This document shows, one piece after another, positions 1 to 9,741 of a stretch of 32,962 nt of DNA. Both the position numbers and the translations under genes were made by a program. The stretch covers positions 1 through 32,962 of the forward strand of contig DYFV01000061.1 in assembly GCA_020725025.1 (NCBI GenBank), written 5' to 3'. The stretch's first letter is position 1; each line of letters starts with the position of its first letter. The notes under the pieces were generated by a model that was not told the origin of the DNA, ran no database searches, and saw only the letters and a list, made by a program, of their open reading frames with translations. The DNA is from Azoarcus sp. (GTDB lineage Bacteria > Pseudomonadota > Gammaproteobacteria > Burkholderiales > Rhodocyclaceae).

Positions 1-914
1 ACCTGGGCGATGAACTCGATCTCGCGGATGCCGCCCGGGCCGAGCTTGACGTTGTTGGCCCGGTCGCGCCGCGCCACCTCGAGGCGGATCTGCGCGTGCA
101 GGTCGCGCATCGCGTTGATCGCGCCGAAGTCGAGGTACTTGCGGAACACGAAGGGCCGCGAGATGGACTCGGCCTCCTGATAGCGCTCGCCGTCGAGCAC
201 CCGCGCCTTGATCCAGGCGTAGCGCTCCCACTCCCGGCCCTGGGTCACGAAGTAGTTCTCGAGGGCGTCGAAAGAGCACACCAGCGGGCCCGAATCGCCG
301 TTCGGCCGCAGCCGCATGTCCACCCGGAAGACCTGGCCGTGCTCGGTCACCTCGGCCAGCGCCTGGATGAGCTGCTTGCCCAGCCGCTCGAAGAACTCGA
401 AGTTGCTGATGACCTTTTTTCCGCCGGTGTCGCCGTCTTCGGGATAGATGAAGATCAGGTCGATGTCGGAAGAGACGTTGAGCTCGCGCCCGCCCAGCTT
501 GCCCATCCCGATCACGAGCAGCTCCTGCTCCCACCCGGTGGGGGACAGCGGCGCGCCGTAACGCTGCACGAGCGACTCGCGCAGGATGTGGTGCGCGCTG
601 CGCACGGCGGTTTCCGCCAGCACGGTCATCGTCTCGGTGACTTCGGCGAGATCGGCCAGCCCGGCGAGGTCGCGGGTGGCGACGTGACACATTACCCAGG
701 TGCGCAAGTCCCTCAGGCAGGCGCGCAGCGTGTCGTCGGTCGGCCCGCGCCGCGCGAGGAAGGCCTGCATGGCATCGGCGTCGAGGGGCCGCCCGATCGA
801 TTCCGTGAGCATCGCGGCGAGCCACGGGCGGCTGTCGAGCATGCGCCCGAGGTAGCGCGACAGGGTGGCGGCGTACCGGATCGGCTCGGGGAGCGAGGTG
901 GAATCGAAAGACAT
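1..914 (-). CDS. glnE: Bifunctional glutamine synthetase adenylyltransferase / adenylyl-removing enzyme, N-terminal part (cut by window edge)
   Basis: Translating the minus strand from the ATG at 914 gives 304 residues open to the window edge. GlnE adds AMP to, and removes it from, glutamine synthetase in response to PII, which couples ammonia assimilation to nitrogen status in the cytoplasm. The family's nucleotidyltransferase signature is clear: GMGKLGGRELN (about residues 136-146) followed by SSDIDLIF, with metal-binding Asp150 and Asp152. Further family blocks follow (VFRVDMRLRPNGDSGP and KLGPGGIREIEF, the latter near the edge). These belong to the N-terminal adenylyl-removase half; the C-terminal half (about two thirds of the usual ~900-950 residues) lies outside. 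No good Shine-Dalgarno precedes the ATG, but the reading begins cleanly there. It diverges from yhdP with a 141-bp gap. Confidence 0.95.
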   Translation of the reverse strand, partial: MSFDSTSLPEPIRYAATLSRYLGRMLDSRPWLAAMLTESIGRPLDADAMQAFLARRGPTDDTLRACLRDLRTWVMCHVATRDLAGLADLAEVTETMTVLAETAVRSAHHILRESLVQRYGAPLSPTGWEQELLVIGMGKLGGRELNVSSDIDLIFIYPEDGDTGGKKVISNFEFFERLGKQLIQALAEVTEHGQVFRVDMRLRPNGDSGPLVCSFDALENYFVTQGREWERYAWIKARVLDGERYQEAESISRPFVFRKYLDFGAINAMRDLHAQIRLEVARRDRANNVKLGPGGIREIEFIAQ

Positions 915-1055
915 GGCGGAGGGAGTCCGGATCATTGATAGAATGCGGCGCTTCCGGCGCCGGACGACTGCGCGCGGGGTGGCCGCTGCGGAGTGGATTG
1001 TAGCCAAGGCCGTCCCGGTGCTGTCGCGCCGCGTGGCGCCGATTCCCGAATCGCG

Positions 1056-4000
1056 ATGAACGCTCCCTCGCCCGTCCGCCTTGCCGGTGCAGAATCCGCC
1101 CCTTCGTCGGGTGTGCGGCTGGGGCGCATTGTCCTCGCGCTTTTCCTCGCGGCCTACTTCGTCTGCGGCGCCCTGTTCCTGTTGGTGCGCGACGTGCTCG
1201 TGCCGCGCGTCGAGACCTACCGTCCCGAGATCGTCGCCGCGATCTCCCGGGCGGTCGGCCTGCCGGTCTCGATCGACGCCCTGTCCGCCGACTGGTCCGG
1301 CCTGCGCCCGCGGCTGCACCTGTCCGGGCTGCAGATCCTCGATCGCGAGGGCCGTCCCGCCCTGCACCTGGCGATGGTCGACGCCACCCTGGCCTGGTCG
1401 TCCCTCGTGCGCGGCCAGGTGCATTTCCATCGGCTGGAAGTGCAGGCGCCGACGCTGGCCCTGCGGCGCGAGGCGGACGGGCAGATCTTCGTGGCGGGGG
1501 CGCGGATGGACCCGGGCGCCTCGGGAGGCGGATTCTCGGACTGGCTGCTGGCCCAGCGCGAGATCGTCATCCGCAACGCCGCGGTCAGCTGGACGGACGC
1601 CCAGCGCGCCGCGCCGGAGCTGCGGCTCACCGCGGTCGATTTCCGCCTGTTCCGCAGCGGCGGCCGCTACCGCTTCGGGCTGCGTGCCCTGCCGCCCCTC
1701 GGCCTCGCGACCGCGCTCGACGTGCGGGGCGACATGGTGGGCACGGACGCGAGCGATCCCGGGGTGTGGGCGGGACAACTCTTCGTTGCGGTCGACGGAG
1801 CCGATCTCGGCGGCTGGCGGCCGTGGGTCGATTATCCGCTGCCCATCGTCGGACGGGGCGGAGTGCGCGCCTGGCTCGGCGTGGGGGGCGGGACGGCGCG
1901 CTCGCTTACCGCCAGCCTCGCGCTCGACGACGTGGCGACCCGATTGGGCGACGGATTGCCGGAGCTCGAGCTGGTGCATCTGCGGGGCCAGATTTCGGCC
2001 CGGCGCGGCCCGGACGGCATGGAGCTCGCCACCCGCGGCCTGGAGCTCGCCACCGGCGAGGGGGTGAGCCTGGCGCCCACCGACATCGATTTCGCCCTGA
2101 ACGGCGCCGATGCGGATGGGGTGCGCGGCGGGCGGCTGCGCGCCAACCGGTTGGACTTCGCTGCACTTGCCCGGCTCGCGGCCCATCTGCCGTTCGAGGC
2201 GGGTGTACGCCAACGGCTGGCCGCGCTTGCCCCGCGCGGACGGCTTGACGATCTGAGGCTGTCCTGGAGCGGGCCGGTGGAGGCGCCGGAGGGATGGAGG
2301 CTTCAGGCGCGCTTCGCCGACCTCGGTGTGAATCCCCAGGGCGTGGTGCCCGGCCTGTCGGGCGTCTCCGGCGAGATCGACGGCGACCGGGAAAGCGGCC
2401 GTTTCCGGCTCACCGGAAACGACGCCGCACTCGAGCTGCCCGAGATCTTCCCCGAGCCGCGCCTCGGCTTCGCCACGCTGCGCGCGGAGGGCGGCTGGGG
2501 CCGGCGCGACGGGCGCCCGGAGATCGTCCTCGACAACGCCTCCTTCGAGAACGCGGATGCGGCCGGCACCGCGTCCGGGCGCTATGTTCCGATCCCCGGC
2601 GAGGCGGGTGAGATCGATCTGTCGGCGCGGCTCACCCGCGCCGACGGGCAGGCGGTGTGGCGCTACCTGCCGAAGGTGGTGAACGAGCACACGCGGCAAT
2701 GGCTGCGCGAGAGCCTCACCGGCGGCGTGGTGCCCGACGCGCGTCTGCGCCTCAAGGGCAACCTTGCCGATTTCCCGTTCGCCGACGGGCGCTCCGGACA
2801 GTTCCTCGTCACCACCCGGGTGTCCGGCGCGAGCCTGGACTATGCGCCGGGCTGGCCCGCCATCACCGGGATCGACGCGGAGCTGCGCTTCGAGGGGCCG
2901 GCGATGCGCATCACGGCTAATCGCGCGAGCATCTTCGGTGTGGCGCTTTCCGGGGTGAGCGTGGTGGTACCGGAGCTGCATGCCCCAACCGAGGCGGGCG
3001 AGATGATGACGATACGCGGGCGGGCGAGCGGCCCCACCGCGGACTTCCTGCGCTTCGTGTCGGAGAGCCCGGTCGCCGCGCGTATCGACGGCTTCACCGA
3101 TCGCATGCGTGCCGAGGGCAGCGGCAACCTCGATCTCACCCTGGTGATGCCGCTGCGGCAGGTGAGCGAGACGAAGGTGAAGGGCGATTTCCGCTTCGCC
3201 GGAAACCGCCTGGCGCTCGTCGACGGCCTGCCGCCGCTCCAGGACGCTTCGGGTACGGTGCATTTCACCGAGCACGATCTGGTCATCCGCGAGGCGCGTG
3301 CGCGGCTGTTCGGCGAGCCGGTGCAGATTTCCGCCCGCACGCCGGCCGAGGGCGGGGTGCGCTTCGCGGCGGCCGGCGGCGCCAGCATGCGGGTCCTGCA
3401 CGAGTACTACGACCTGCCGGTGCTGGAGCACCTGTCCGGGACCGCCTCGTGGGAGGCGAGCATCGACGTACGCCGTCAGACGGCACAGCTGCGGGTGCAC
3501 TCCGACCTCGGCGGCGTCGCCTCGAGCCTGCCGGAGCCGATGAACAAGAGCGCCACCGTACGCTGGCCGCTCGTAGTCGGGGTGGACTTCACCCCCGGCG
3601 GGCGCCAGGAAATCCGGGTGCGCCTCGAGGAGCGGCTCGCCCTCGAGCTCGTCGGCCATCATGGCGAGGCGGGGTGGGCCCTCGAGCGCGGGGCCGCGGG
3701 CGTGTTCGCGTCGCCCCCGAGCTCCGCCCGCGGGCTGCGGGTGGCGGCGAAGCTCGAGGCGCTGGACGTGGATGCGTGGCGGCGGGTGTTCGACGACGGG
3801 GCCGAGGGGGGCGCCGAGGCGGTCCCTGTGTCCGGTCTCGCCCTGCAGGTCGCACGCATGCGTGCTTTCGGGCAGAGCCTCGACGATGTGCGGATCGAGG
3901 CCGAAGCGGCCGGCCAGGGCTGGAAAGGGCGCGTCGTCAGCGACGTGACCGAGGGCGAGTTCGAATGGGCGAGCCCGGCCGAGGGGGCGCTGCGCGCGCG

Positions 4001-4922
4001 CCTTCGCTACCTGAACATCGGCAGCGCGGACGATACCGGGGCCGACGCCCAGCGCGCCGAGGCGGCGCAGCCGCCGCGACAGTTGCCGGGACTGGACGTG
4101 GTCGCCGAGCGCTTCTCCCTGCGCGGGCTCGATCTCGGCCGGCTCGAAGTACAGGCGCGCAACCGCGGCGGACAGTGGCATCTCGACACCCTCGCGCTGG
4201 CCAACAGCGACGGCCGGTTTGGCGGCTCGGGCCTGTGGCGGCCGGGCTGGCAGGCGCGCACCGAGCTCGATTTCCGCCTCGAGGCCGACGACATCGGCCG
4301 CTTCCTCACCCGGCTCGGCTACTCCGACGCGGTGCTTGGCGGCGAGGCGGCGCTCGCCGGTCACCTGGATTGGGACGGCGCGCCCACGCGCATCGACTAC
4401 CCGAGCCTGTCCGGCACGATGACCCTGGAGGCGCGCAACGGGCAGTTCCAGCGGCTCGAGCCGGGCGTGGGGCGGTTGCTCGGGGTGCTCAGCCTGCAAT
4501 CCCTGCCGAGGCGTCTCACGCTCGACTTCCGCGACGTCCTGAGCGAGGGATTCGCCTTCGACAACATTTCCGGTAGCATCGACGTCGACTCCGGGGTGCT
4601 GCGCAGCGAGAACCTGCAGATCCGTGGTCCGGCCGCTAAGATCCTGATACGCGGTTCGGCCGACGTCGAGCACGAGACCCAGGACCTGCGCGTCACCGTG
4701 CAACCGACCCTGTCGGAGTCGGTGGCGATCGGGGCGGCAGCCGGGCTCATCAACCCGGTGGCCGGGGTGGTGACCTACTTCGCGCAGAAGGCGCTCGCCG
4801 ACCCCATCGAGCGATTCTTCGCTTTCGACTATTCGATAACCGGAAGCTGGAGCGACCCCAACGTGGAGAAGCTCTCCACCGAGGGAGCCGTCGTGCCGGC
4901 CCGGCCCAGACAGGACAGATGA
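1056..4922 (+). CDS. yhdP: YhdP family AsmA-like intermembrane phospholipid transport protein
   Basis: A 1288-residue protein. YhdP-type AsmA-like proteins are anchored in the inner membrane and span the periplasm as a long beta-rich groove; with TamB and YdbH they are implicated in moving phospholipids to the outer membrane. One N-terminal membrane helix is visible (about residues 22-45, IVLALFLAAYFVCGALF). Next comes the AsmA-like block on chain entry (VGLPVSIDALSADWSGLRP), then about 1150 residues of repetitive beta-type sequence. A conserved C-terminal region (about 1130-1270) includes GRLLGVLSLQSLPRRLTLDF and a Gly/Ala-rich segment. I chose ATG 1056 over the in-frame ATG at 993 because the helix then sits at the usual position. 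The next gene starts one base after the stop, so nit is translationally linked, and tldD follows, as in the rng-yhdP-tldD neighbourhood of enterobacteria. Confidence 0.93.
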   Translation: MNAPSPVRLAGAESAPSSGVRLGRIVLALFLAAYFVCGALFLLVRDVLVPRVETYRPEIVAAISRAVGLPVSIDALSADWSGLRPRLHLSGLQILDREGRPALHLAMVDATLAWSSLVRGQVHFHRLEVQAPTLALRREADGQIFVAGARMDPGASGGGFSDWLLAQREIVIRNAAVSWTDAQRAAPELRLTAVDFRLFRSGGRYRFGLRALPPLGLATALDVRGDMVGTDASDPGVWAGQLFVAVDGADLGGWRPWVDYPLPIVGRGGVRAWLGVGGGTARSLTASLALDDVATRLGDGLPELELVHLRGQISARRGPDGMELATRGLELATGEGVSLAPTDIDFALNGADADGVRGGRLRANRLDFAALARLAAHLPFEAGVRQRLAALAPRGRLDDLRLSWSGPVEAPEGWRLQARFADLGVNPQGVVPGLSGVSGEIDGDRESGRFRLTGNDAALELPEIFPEPRLGFATLRAEGGWGRRDGRPEIVLDNASFENADAAGTASGRYVPIPGEAGEIDLSARLTRADGQAVWRYLPKVVNEHTRQWLRESLTGGVVPDARLRLKGNLADFPFADGRSGQFLVTTRVSGASLDYAPGWPAITGIDAELRFEGPAMRITANRASIFGVALSGVSVVVPELHAPTEAGEMMTIRGRASGPTADFLRFVSESPVAARIDGFTDRMRAEGSGNLDLTLVMPLRQVSETKVKGDFRFAGNRLALVDGLPPLQDASGTVHFTEHDLVIREARARLFGEPVQISARTPAEGGVRFAAAGGASMRVLHEYYDLPVLEHLSGTASWEASIDVRRQTAQLRVHSDLGGVASSLPEPMNKSATVRWPLVVGVDFTPGGRQEIRVRLEERLALELVGHHGEAGWALERGAAGVFASPPSSARGLRVAAKLEALDVDAWRRVFDDGAEGGAEAVPVSGLALQVARMRAFGQSLDDVRIEAEAAGQGWKGRVVSDVTEGEFEWASPAEGALRARLRYLNIGSADDTGADAQRAEAAQPPRQLPGLDVVAERFSLRGLDLGRLEVQARNRGGQWHLDTLALANSDGRFGGSGLWRPGWQARTELDFRLEADDIGRFLTRLGYSDAVLGGEAALAGHLDWDGAPTRIDYPSLSGTMTLEARNGQFQRLEPGVGRLLGVLSLQSLPRRLTLDFRDVLSEGFAFDNISGSIDVDSGVLRSENLQIRGPAAKILIRGSADVEHETQDLRVTVQPTLSESVAIGAAAGLINPVAGVVTYFAQKALADPIERFFAFDYSITGSWSDPNVEKLSTEGAVVPARPRQDR

Positions 4923-4923
4923 C

Positions 4924-5763
4924 GTGAGTGCAAGCGCCTCGCGCTCCGGCGCGCCCTTCCGTATCGCCGCGGTCCAGACCGTATCCGGCCCGGACGTGGC
5001 GGAGAACCTGCGCACGGCCGGCGCGCTCGTCGCCGAAGCGGCCGCCGCGGGGGCGAAGCTCGTGGCGCTCCCCGAGTATTTTCCGCTCATCACCGCCGAC
5101 GAAACGGCCAAGGTCGCGCTGCGTGAAGCCGACGGCTGCGGACCGATCCAGGATTTCCTCCGCGAGACGGCGGCCCGCCACGGCGTCTGGCTGGTGGGCG
5201 GCACCATACCGCTGGTGGCCGACGCCCCCGGCCACGTGCGCAACGCCACCCTGGTCTACGATTCCGCGGGCGAGCGCGTCGCGCGCTACGACAAGATCCA
5301 CCTCTTCGGTTTCCGCAAGGGCGCCGAGCACTACGACGAGGCCGCCACCATCGAGGCCGGCAGCGAGGTGGTGACGTTCGACGCGCCCTGCGGCCGGGTG
5401 GGGCTCGCAGTGTGTTACGACCTGCGCTTTCCCGAGCTCTTCCGCGCCATGGGGGAGATCGATCTGATCATCCTGCCCGCGGCCTTCACCTACACCACCG
5501 GCAGCGCCCACTGGGAACTGCTGCTGCGCGCCCGTGCGGTGGAAAACCAGTGCTACGTGCTCGCACCCGCCCAGGGGGGACGGCATCCGCACGGACGCGT
5601 CACCTGGGGCCACAGCCTGATCGCCGATCCCTGGGGCGAAATTCTCGCCTGCCGCGCCGAGGGCCCCGGCGTGGTATGGGCCGACATGGATCCGGCGCGC
5701 ATCGCCGCCGTGCGCGAGAGCCTTCCCGCCCTGCGCCACCGTCGCTTAGGCCGTCACGGCTAG
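4924..5763 (+). CDS. Carbon-nitrogen hydrolase of the Nit1 (deaminated glutathione amidase) type
   Basis: A 279-residue nitrilase-superfamily amidase. The Glu-Lys-Cys catalytic triad is complete: Glu51 in [11 protein letters not shown], Lys124 in [10 protein letters not shown] and Cys164 in [15 protein letters not shown]. The [11 protein letters not shown] context is typical of the Nit1/NitFhit branch, whose members hydrolyse deaminated glutathione, a side product of transaminases, to 2-oxoglutarate and cysteinylglycine. Substrate is inferred from subfamily only; an omega-amidase-like activity is possible. The protein has no signal peptide and should be cytoplasmic. The GTG start lies one base after the yhdP stop codon, so expression is probably coupled. 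A C-N hydrolase between yhdP and tldD is an arrangement I know from other beta- and gammaproteobacteria. Confidence 0.9.
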   Translation: MSASASRSGAPFRIAAVQTVSGPDVAENLRTAGALVAEAAAAGAKLVALPEYFPLITADETAKVALREADGCGPIQDFLRETAARHGVWLVGGTIPLVADAPGHVRNATLVYDSAGERVARYDKIHLFGFRKGAEHYDEAATIEAGSEVVTFDAPCGRVGLAVCYDLRFPELFRAMGEIDLIILPAAFTYTTGSAHWELLLRARAVENQCYVLAPAQGGRHPHGRVTWGHSLIADPWGEILACRAEGPGVVWADMDPARIAAVRESLPALRHRRLGRHG

Positions 5764-5821
5764 GGCGATCCTTTTCCGCCCGAGCCGGTCCAACCGCTCA
5801 GTTTCCTTTCCGGACGACCCC

Positions 5822-7270
5822 ATGAACGATCACGCACTCGACGCCCTGAAGACCGCCGACCGCTTTCTCCTCTCGCCGTACGAGGTGGGCGAAAGCGCGC
5901 TCGAGAAGGTGTTCGGCAAGCTCATGCGCCACCGGCTCGACTATGCCGACCTCTACTTCCAGTACCACCGCTCGGAGGCCTGGAGCCTGGAGGAGGGCAT
6001 CGTCAAGGCGGGCAGCTTCAACATCGAGCAGGGCGTGGGGGTGCGCGCCATCTCCGGCGAGAAGACCGCCTTCGCCTACTCGGACGACATCTCGGTGCCG
6101 GCGCTCACCGCAGCGGCCGAGGCCACCCGTGCCATCGCCGACGCGGGCGGTGCGCGCAAGGTGGCGGTCGCCCCGCGCGGCGCGGTAGTGCCGCTCTACC
6201 GCGCCGACGATCCGCTCGCCTCGCTGCCCGACACCGCCAAGGTGGCGCTGCTCGAGCGCCTGGAAGGCTTCGCCCGCGCCGAGGACAACCGCGTCACTCA
6301 GGTAATGGCCCATATCTCCGGTTCCTGGGAGGTGGTGATGGTCGCGCGCAGCGACGGCCTGCTCGCCGCCGACGTGCGCCCCCTGGTGCGGGTGTCGCTC
6401 ACCGTCATCATGGAGGACGGCGATCGCCGCGAGCAGGGCAGCTCCGGCGGAGGCGGGCGCTTCGACTACGCCTGGTTCACCGACGAGCGGCTCGAGGAGT
6501 ACGCCCGCGCCGCAGTGCATCAGGCCCGGGTGAACCTCGACGCCGGTCCGGCGCCGGCGGGCACCATGACCGTGGTGCTCGGCCCCGGCTGGCCGGGCAT
6601 TCTGCTCCACGAGGCGATCGGTCACGGGCTCGAGGGCGACTTCAACCGCAAGGGCAGCTCCGCCTTCTCCGGGCGCATCGGCAAGCAGGTGGCGGCCCGG
6701 GGCGTGACGGTGGTCGACGACGGCACCCTTCCCGACCGGCGCGGCTCGCTCACCATCGACGACGAGGGCACGCCCACCCAGCGCACCGTGCTGATCGAGG
6801 ATGGCATCCTCACCGGCTATATGCAGGACACCATGAACGCCCGCCTCATGGGTGTGGCGCCCACCGGCAACGGCCGTCGCGAGTCCTTCGCCCACCTGCC
6901 GCTGCCGCGCATGACCAACACCTACATGCTGAACGGCGACCGCGACCCCAAGGAGATCATCGGCTCGGTGAAGAAGGGCCTCTACGCGGTGAACTTCGGC
7001 GGCGGCCAAGTGGATATCACTTCGGGCAAATTCGTGTTCTCCACCGCCGAGGCCTATCTCATCGAGGACGGGAAGGTCACCCGCCCGGTCAAGGGGGCGA
7101 CCCTGATCGGCAACGGTCCCGACGCGCTCACCCGCGTGTCGATGATCGGCAACGACATGGCGCTCGATCCCGGCGTGGGCACTTGCGGCAAGGACGGGCA
7201 GAGTGTGCCGGTGGGCGTCGGCCAGCCCACCCTGCGCATCGACGGGCTGACCGTCGGCGGTACCGCCTGA
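5822..7270 (+). CDS. tldD: Metalloprotease TldD
   Basis: A 482-residue TldD, the expected length. TldD pairs with TldE/PmbA to form a heterodimeric zinc protease that degrades unfolded peptides through a narrow cavity and takes part in microcin B17 maturation and CcdA turnover in E. coli. The HExxxH zinc signature is present as HEAIGH (His263, Glu264, His268), inside the conserved block [20 protein letters not shown]. The conserved C-terminal segment with its Cys ([17 protein letters not shown]) is also intact. No tldE/pmbA is in the window, so it must lie elsewhere. The gene is 58 bp downstream of nit and is the last gene of yhdP-nit-tldD. A weak ribosome-binding site precedes the ATG. Confidence 0.96.
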   Translation: MNDHALDALKTADRFLLSPYEVGESALEKVFGKLMRHRLDYADLYFQYHRSEAWSLEEGIVKAGSFNIEQGVGVRAISGEKTAFAYSDDISVPALTAAAEATRAIADAGGARKVAVAPRGAVVPLYRADDPLASLPDTAKVALLERLEGFARAEDNRVTQVMAHISGSWEVVMVARSDGLLAADVRPLVRVSLTVIMEDGDRREQGSSGGGGRFDYAWFTDERLEEYARAAVHQARVNLDAGPAPAGTMTVVLGPGWPGILLHEAIGHGLEGDFNRKGSSAFSGRIGKQVAARGVTVVDDGTLPDRRGSLTIDDEGTPTQRTVLIEDGILTGYMQDTMNARLMGVAPTGNGRRESFAHLPLPRMTNTYMLNGDRDPKEIIGSVKKGLYAVNFGGGQVDITSGKFVFSTAEAYLIEDGKVTRPVKGATLIGNGPDALTRVSMIGNDMALDPGVGTCGKDGQSVPVGVGQPTLRIDGLTVGGTA

Positions 7271-7280
7271 CCGCGTCTTC

Positions 7281-7297
7281 CGCGCGGCCTCCGCGCG
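7281..7297 (+). terminator. GC-rich hairpin just after tldD
   Basis: CGCGCGG and CCGCGCG form a perfect 7-bp stem with a 3-nt loop, 11 bp after the tldD stop. There is no T-run, so it may only slow polymerase or be a Rho-independent terminator of the GC-rich type. Confidence 0.35.
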
Positions 7298-7410
7298 CCG
7301 GCGGCCGCCCGCAGAGTGTGCGCCTACTGCTTTCGGGGTAGGATGACGCCCGGAAAGCGCGCGCCCGGCTCGGGCGACGGCGTATCACGGACCGGGAGAC
7401 GCGGGCGAGC

Positions 7411-9741
7411 ATGAATGGTTGGATTGCGCGGTGGCGCAGGGTACTGAGCGGCTTGCTGTTGCTCGTTTGTTTCGTCGCGACGCCGCTCGCCGCGGCGGAC
7501 GACGATCACATGCTGTCCACCCTGTTCCGCAACCACGCCGCGGTGATGCTGTTCGTCGATCCGGCATCGGGCGAGATCATCGACGCCAACAGCGCCGCAG
7601 CCGCCTTCTACGGGCGCTCGGTGATCGAGCTGCGCGGCATGCGCATCCAGGACTTCAACCGCCTCGGCGCGGACGAAGTCGCGCTGGAGCGCGCCCGCGC
7701 CGCGGAAGAGGCGCGCAACTACTTCATCTTCCCGCACCGGGTGGCGGGGGGCGAGATCCGCACCGTGGAGGTCTACTCCTCCCCCATCCGGTTGCCCTCG
7801 GGCCGGCTCGCGCTCCATTCCATCGTCCACGACGTGACGGGCAGGGCGGTGGACGAGGCGGCGCTGGCCACCTATCGCGCCCGGCTCGAGGAGCTGGCCG
7901 ACCGCCGCACCCGGGAGGCGCTCGAGGCGGGGCGACAGCTCCGCATGGTGCTGATCATCGGGCTGTTCGGGCAGGCGCTAATCATCGCCGCGCTGGTGGC
8001 GAACCTGGTGCGGCGGCGCCAGACACAGCGCGCGCTGGCGCAGCGCGAGGAGCAGCTGTCGACGCTCATCAACGCCATGCCCGACATCGTGTGCTTCAAG
8101 GACGGCGAGGGCCGCTGGCAGGAGGCCAACGACTACATGCGGCGCCTGCTGAAGCTCGAGGACCACGAATATCGGGGCAAGACGGACGCCGAGCTCGCCG
8201 CGGTGCGCCCCATGTTCGCTTCCGCCTTCGCCGATGCCCACCAGTCGGACGAGCACGTGTGGAGCACGGGCGCCACGGTGCGGGAGGAGCGTGCCATTCC
8301 AGGCGCCGACGGCGCCGCGCATACCTTCGACATCATCAAGGTGCCCATCTTCGAGCAGACCGGTGCGCGGCGCGGCGTGGTGGTGATCGGGCGCGACGTC
8401 ACGGCACGCAAGGTGGCCGAATCGCAGGTCGAGCAGCTTGCCTATTTCGACCCCCTCACGCGTCTGCCCAATCGCCGCCTGATGCTCGACCGGCTCGGCG
8501 CGGCGCTCGCCGCAGCCCGTCGCGGCGAGCGCTTCGGAGCGGTGCTGTTCATCGATCTCGACCAGTTCAAGACCTTCAACGACGCGCGCGGCCACGAGGC
8601 GGGGGACCGCCTGCTCGCCGCGGCGGCCGAGCGGTTGTCGGCGGCGCTGCGCGAGGCCGATACCGTGGCGCGCTTCGGGGGCGACGAATTCGTGGTCCTG
8701 CTGCCGGAACTGTCGGAGCGCGAGCAGTGGGCGGCCGATGCCGCGCGCAACGTGGCCGAGAAGGTGCGCCAGCGCCTTGCCACGGCACATCGCTGGGAAG
8801 ACGAGGAGGTGCTGCTGAGCGCGAGCATCGGCGTGACCCTCTTCCCCACCGCGGAGGCCGTCAGTGTCGACGACGTGTTGAAGCAGGCCGACACCGCGAT
8901 GTACCAGGCGAAGGCGGCGGGTCGCAACCAGGTGCGCTTCTTCGAGCCGGAGATGCAGGCGCGGGTGGAGGCGCGCTTCGCGCTGGAGGCCGACCTGCGC
9001 CATGCGGTCGGGCGCGGTGAGCTGCGGCTGTACCTGCAGCCGCAGGTCGACGCCCGAGGACGCGTGGTCGGTGCCGAGGCGCTGCTGCGCTGGGAGCATC
9101 CGGTGCGCGGGCTGGTGCCGCCCAACGGCTTCATTCCCGTGGCCGAGGAGACCGGCCTGATCGTCGAGCTGGGCGACTGGGTGCTCACTCGCGCATGCCG
9201 GCTCCTGACTCGGCCGGCGGTGGCCGAGCAGGGCCTGCGCATCGCGGTGAACGTGAGCCCCCGGCAGTTCCACCGCGTGGATTTCGTCGAGCGGGTGCGT
9301 ACGATCCTGGCGGAGACCGGGGCCGACCCGACCCGCCTCACCCTGGAAGTGACCGAAGGGCTGGTGATCGACGACGTGCACCAGACCATCGCCACCATGT
9401 CCGAGCTGCGCGCGCTGGGGGTGCACTTCTCCATCGACGATTTCGGCACCGGCTACTCTTCGCTCGCCTATCTGAAGCGCCTGCCGATCAACGAGGTCAA
9501 GATCGATCGCACCTTCGTGCAGGACGCGCCCACCGATCCGAACGACGCGGTGCTGGTGGAGGTCATCCTCGCGCTCGCCCGCCATCTCGGACTCGCAGTG
9601 GTGGCCGAGGGCGTCGAGACCGAAGCGCAGGCGGATTTTCTGCGGGCGCGCGCCGAGATTACCTGCCAGGGCTTCCTTTTCGGGCGGCCCGAGCCGGCCG
9701 AGGCGCTGCTCGCGCGACTCGGCGCCTGCGTTCGCGCCTGA
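7411..9741 (+). CDS. Membrane-bound PAS-TM-PAS-GGDEF-EAL cyclic-di-GMP signalling protein
   Basis: A 776-residue protein that should both make and break c-di-GMP. Order: signal peptide or first helix (about 10-28, ending PLAAADDD), a PAS-like domain (about 38-145, with ASGEIIDANSAAAAFYGRS), a second helix (about 178-199), a second PAS domain (about 205-330), GGDEF (about 343-505) and EAL (about 526-770). The active site GGDEF is intact (423-427) and preceded at the right spacing by an RxxD inhibitory site (Arg413-Asp416). The EAL half keeps EALLRW (Glu556), NVSPRQF, EVTEG, DDFGTGYSSL, KIDRTF and AEGVET, so phosphodiesterase activity is likely. With this topology the first PAS lies in the periplasm, a plausible site for sensing an extracytoplasmic signal. 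It stands alone on its strand and overlaps the BON gene tail-to-tail. Confidence 0.92.
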   Translation: MNGWIARWRRVLSGLLLLVCFVATPLAAADDDHMLSTLFRNHAAVMLFVDPASGEIIDANSAAAAFYGRSVIELRGMRIQDFNRLGADEVALERARAAEEARNYFIFPHRVAGGEIRTVEVYSSPIRLPSGRLALHSIVHDVTGRAVDEAALATYRARLEELADRRTREALEAGRQLRMVLIIGLFGQALIIAALVANLVRRRQTQRALAQREEQLSTLINAMPDIVCFKDGEGRWQEANDYMRRLLKLEDHEYRGKTDAELAAVRPMFASAFADAHQSDEHVWSTGATVREERAIPGADGAAHTFDIIKVPIFEQTGARRGVVVIGRDVTARKVAESQVEQLAYFDPLTRLPNRRLMLDRLGAALAAARRGERFGAVLFIDLDQFKTFNDARGHEAGDRLLAAAAERLSAALREADTVARFGGDEFVVLLPELSEREQWAADAARNVAEKVRQRLATAHRWEDEEVLLSASIGVTLFPTAEAVSVDDVLKQADTAMYQAKAAGRNQVRFFEPEMQARVEARFALEADLRHAVGRGELRLYLQPQVDARGRVVGAEALLRWEHPVRGLVPPNGFIPVAEETGLIVELGDWVLTRACRLLTRPAVAEQGLRIAVNVSPRQFHRVDFVERVRTILAETGADPTRLTLEVTEGLVIDDVHQTIATMSELRALGVHFSIDDFGTGYSSLAYLKRLPINEVKIDRTFVQDAPTDPNDAVLVEVILALARHLGLAVVAEGVETEAQADFLRARAEITCQGFLFGRPEPAEALLARLGACVRA

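Noticed and set aside
96..938. 280-residue plus-strand open frame
   Set aside because: Antisense to glnE, whose translation shows clear family motifs.
7978..9585. 535-residue minus-strand open frame
   Set aside because: Antisense to the PAS-GGDEF-EAL gene, without recognisable motifs.
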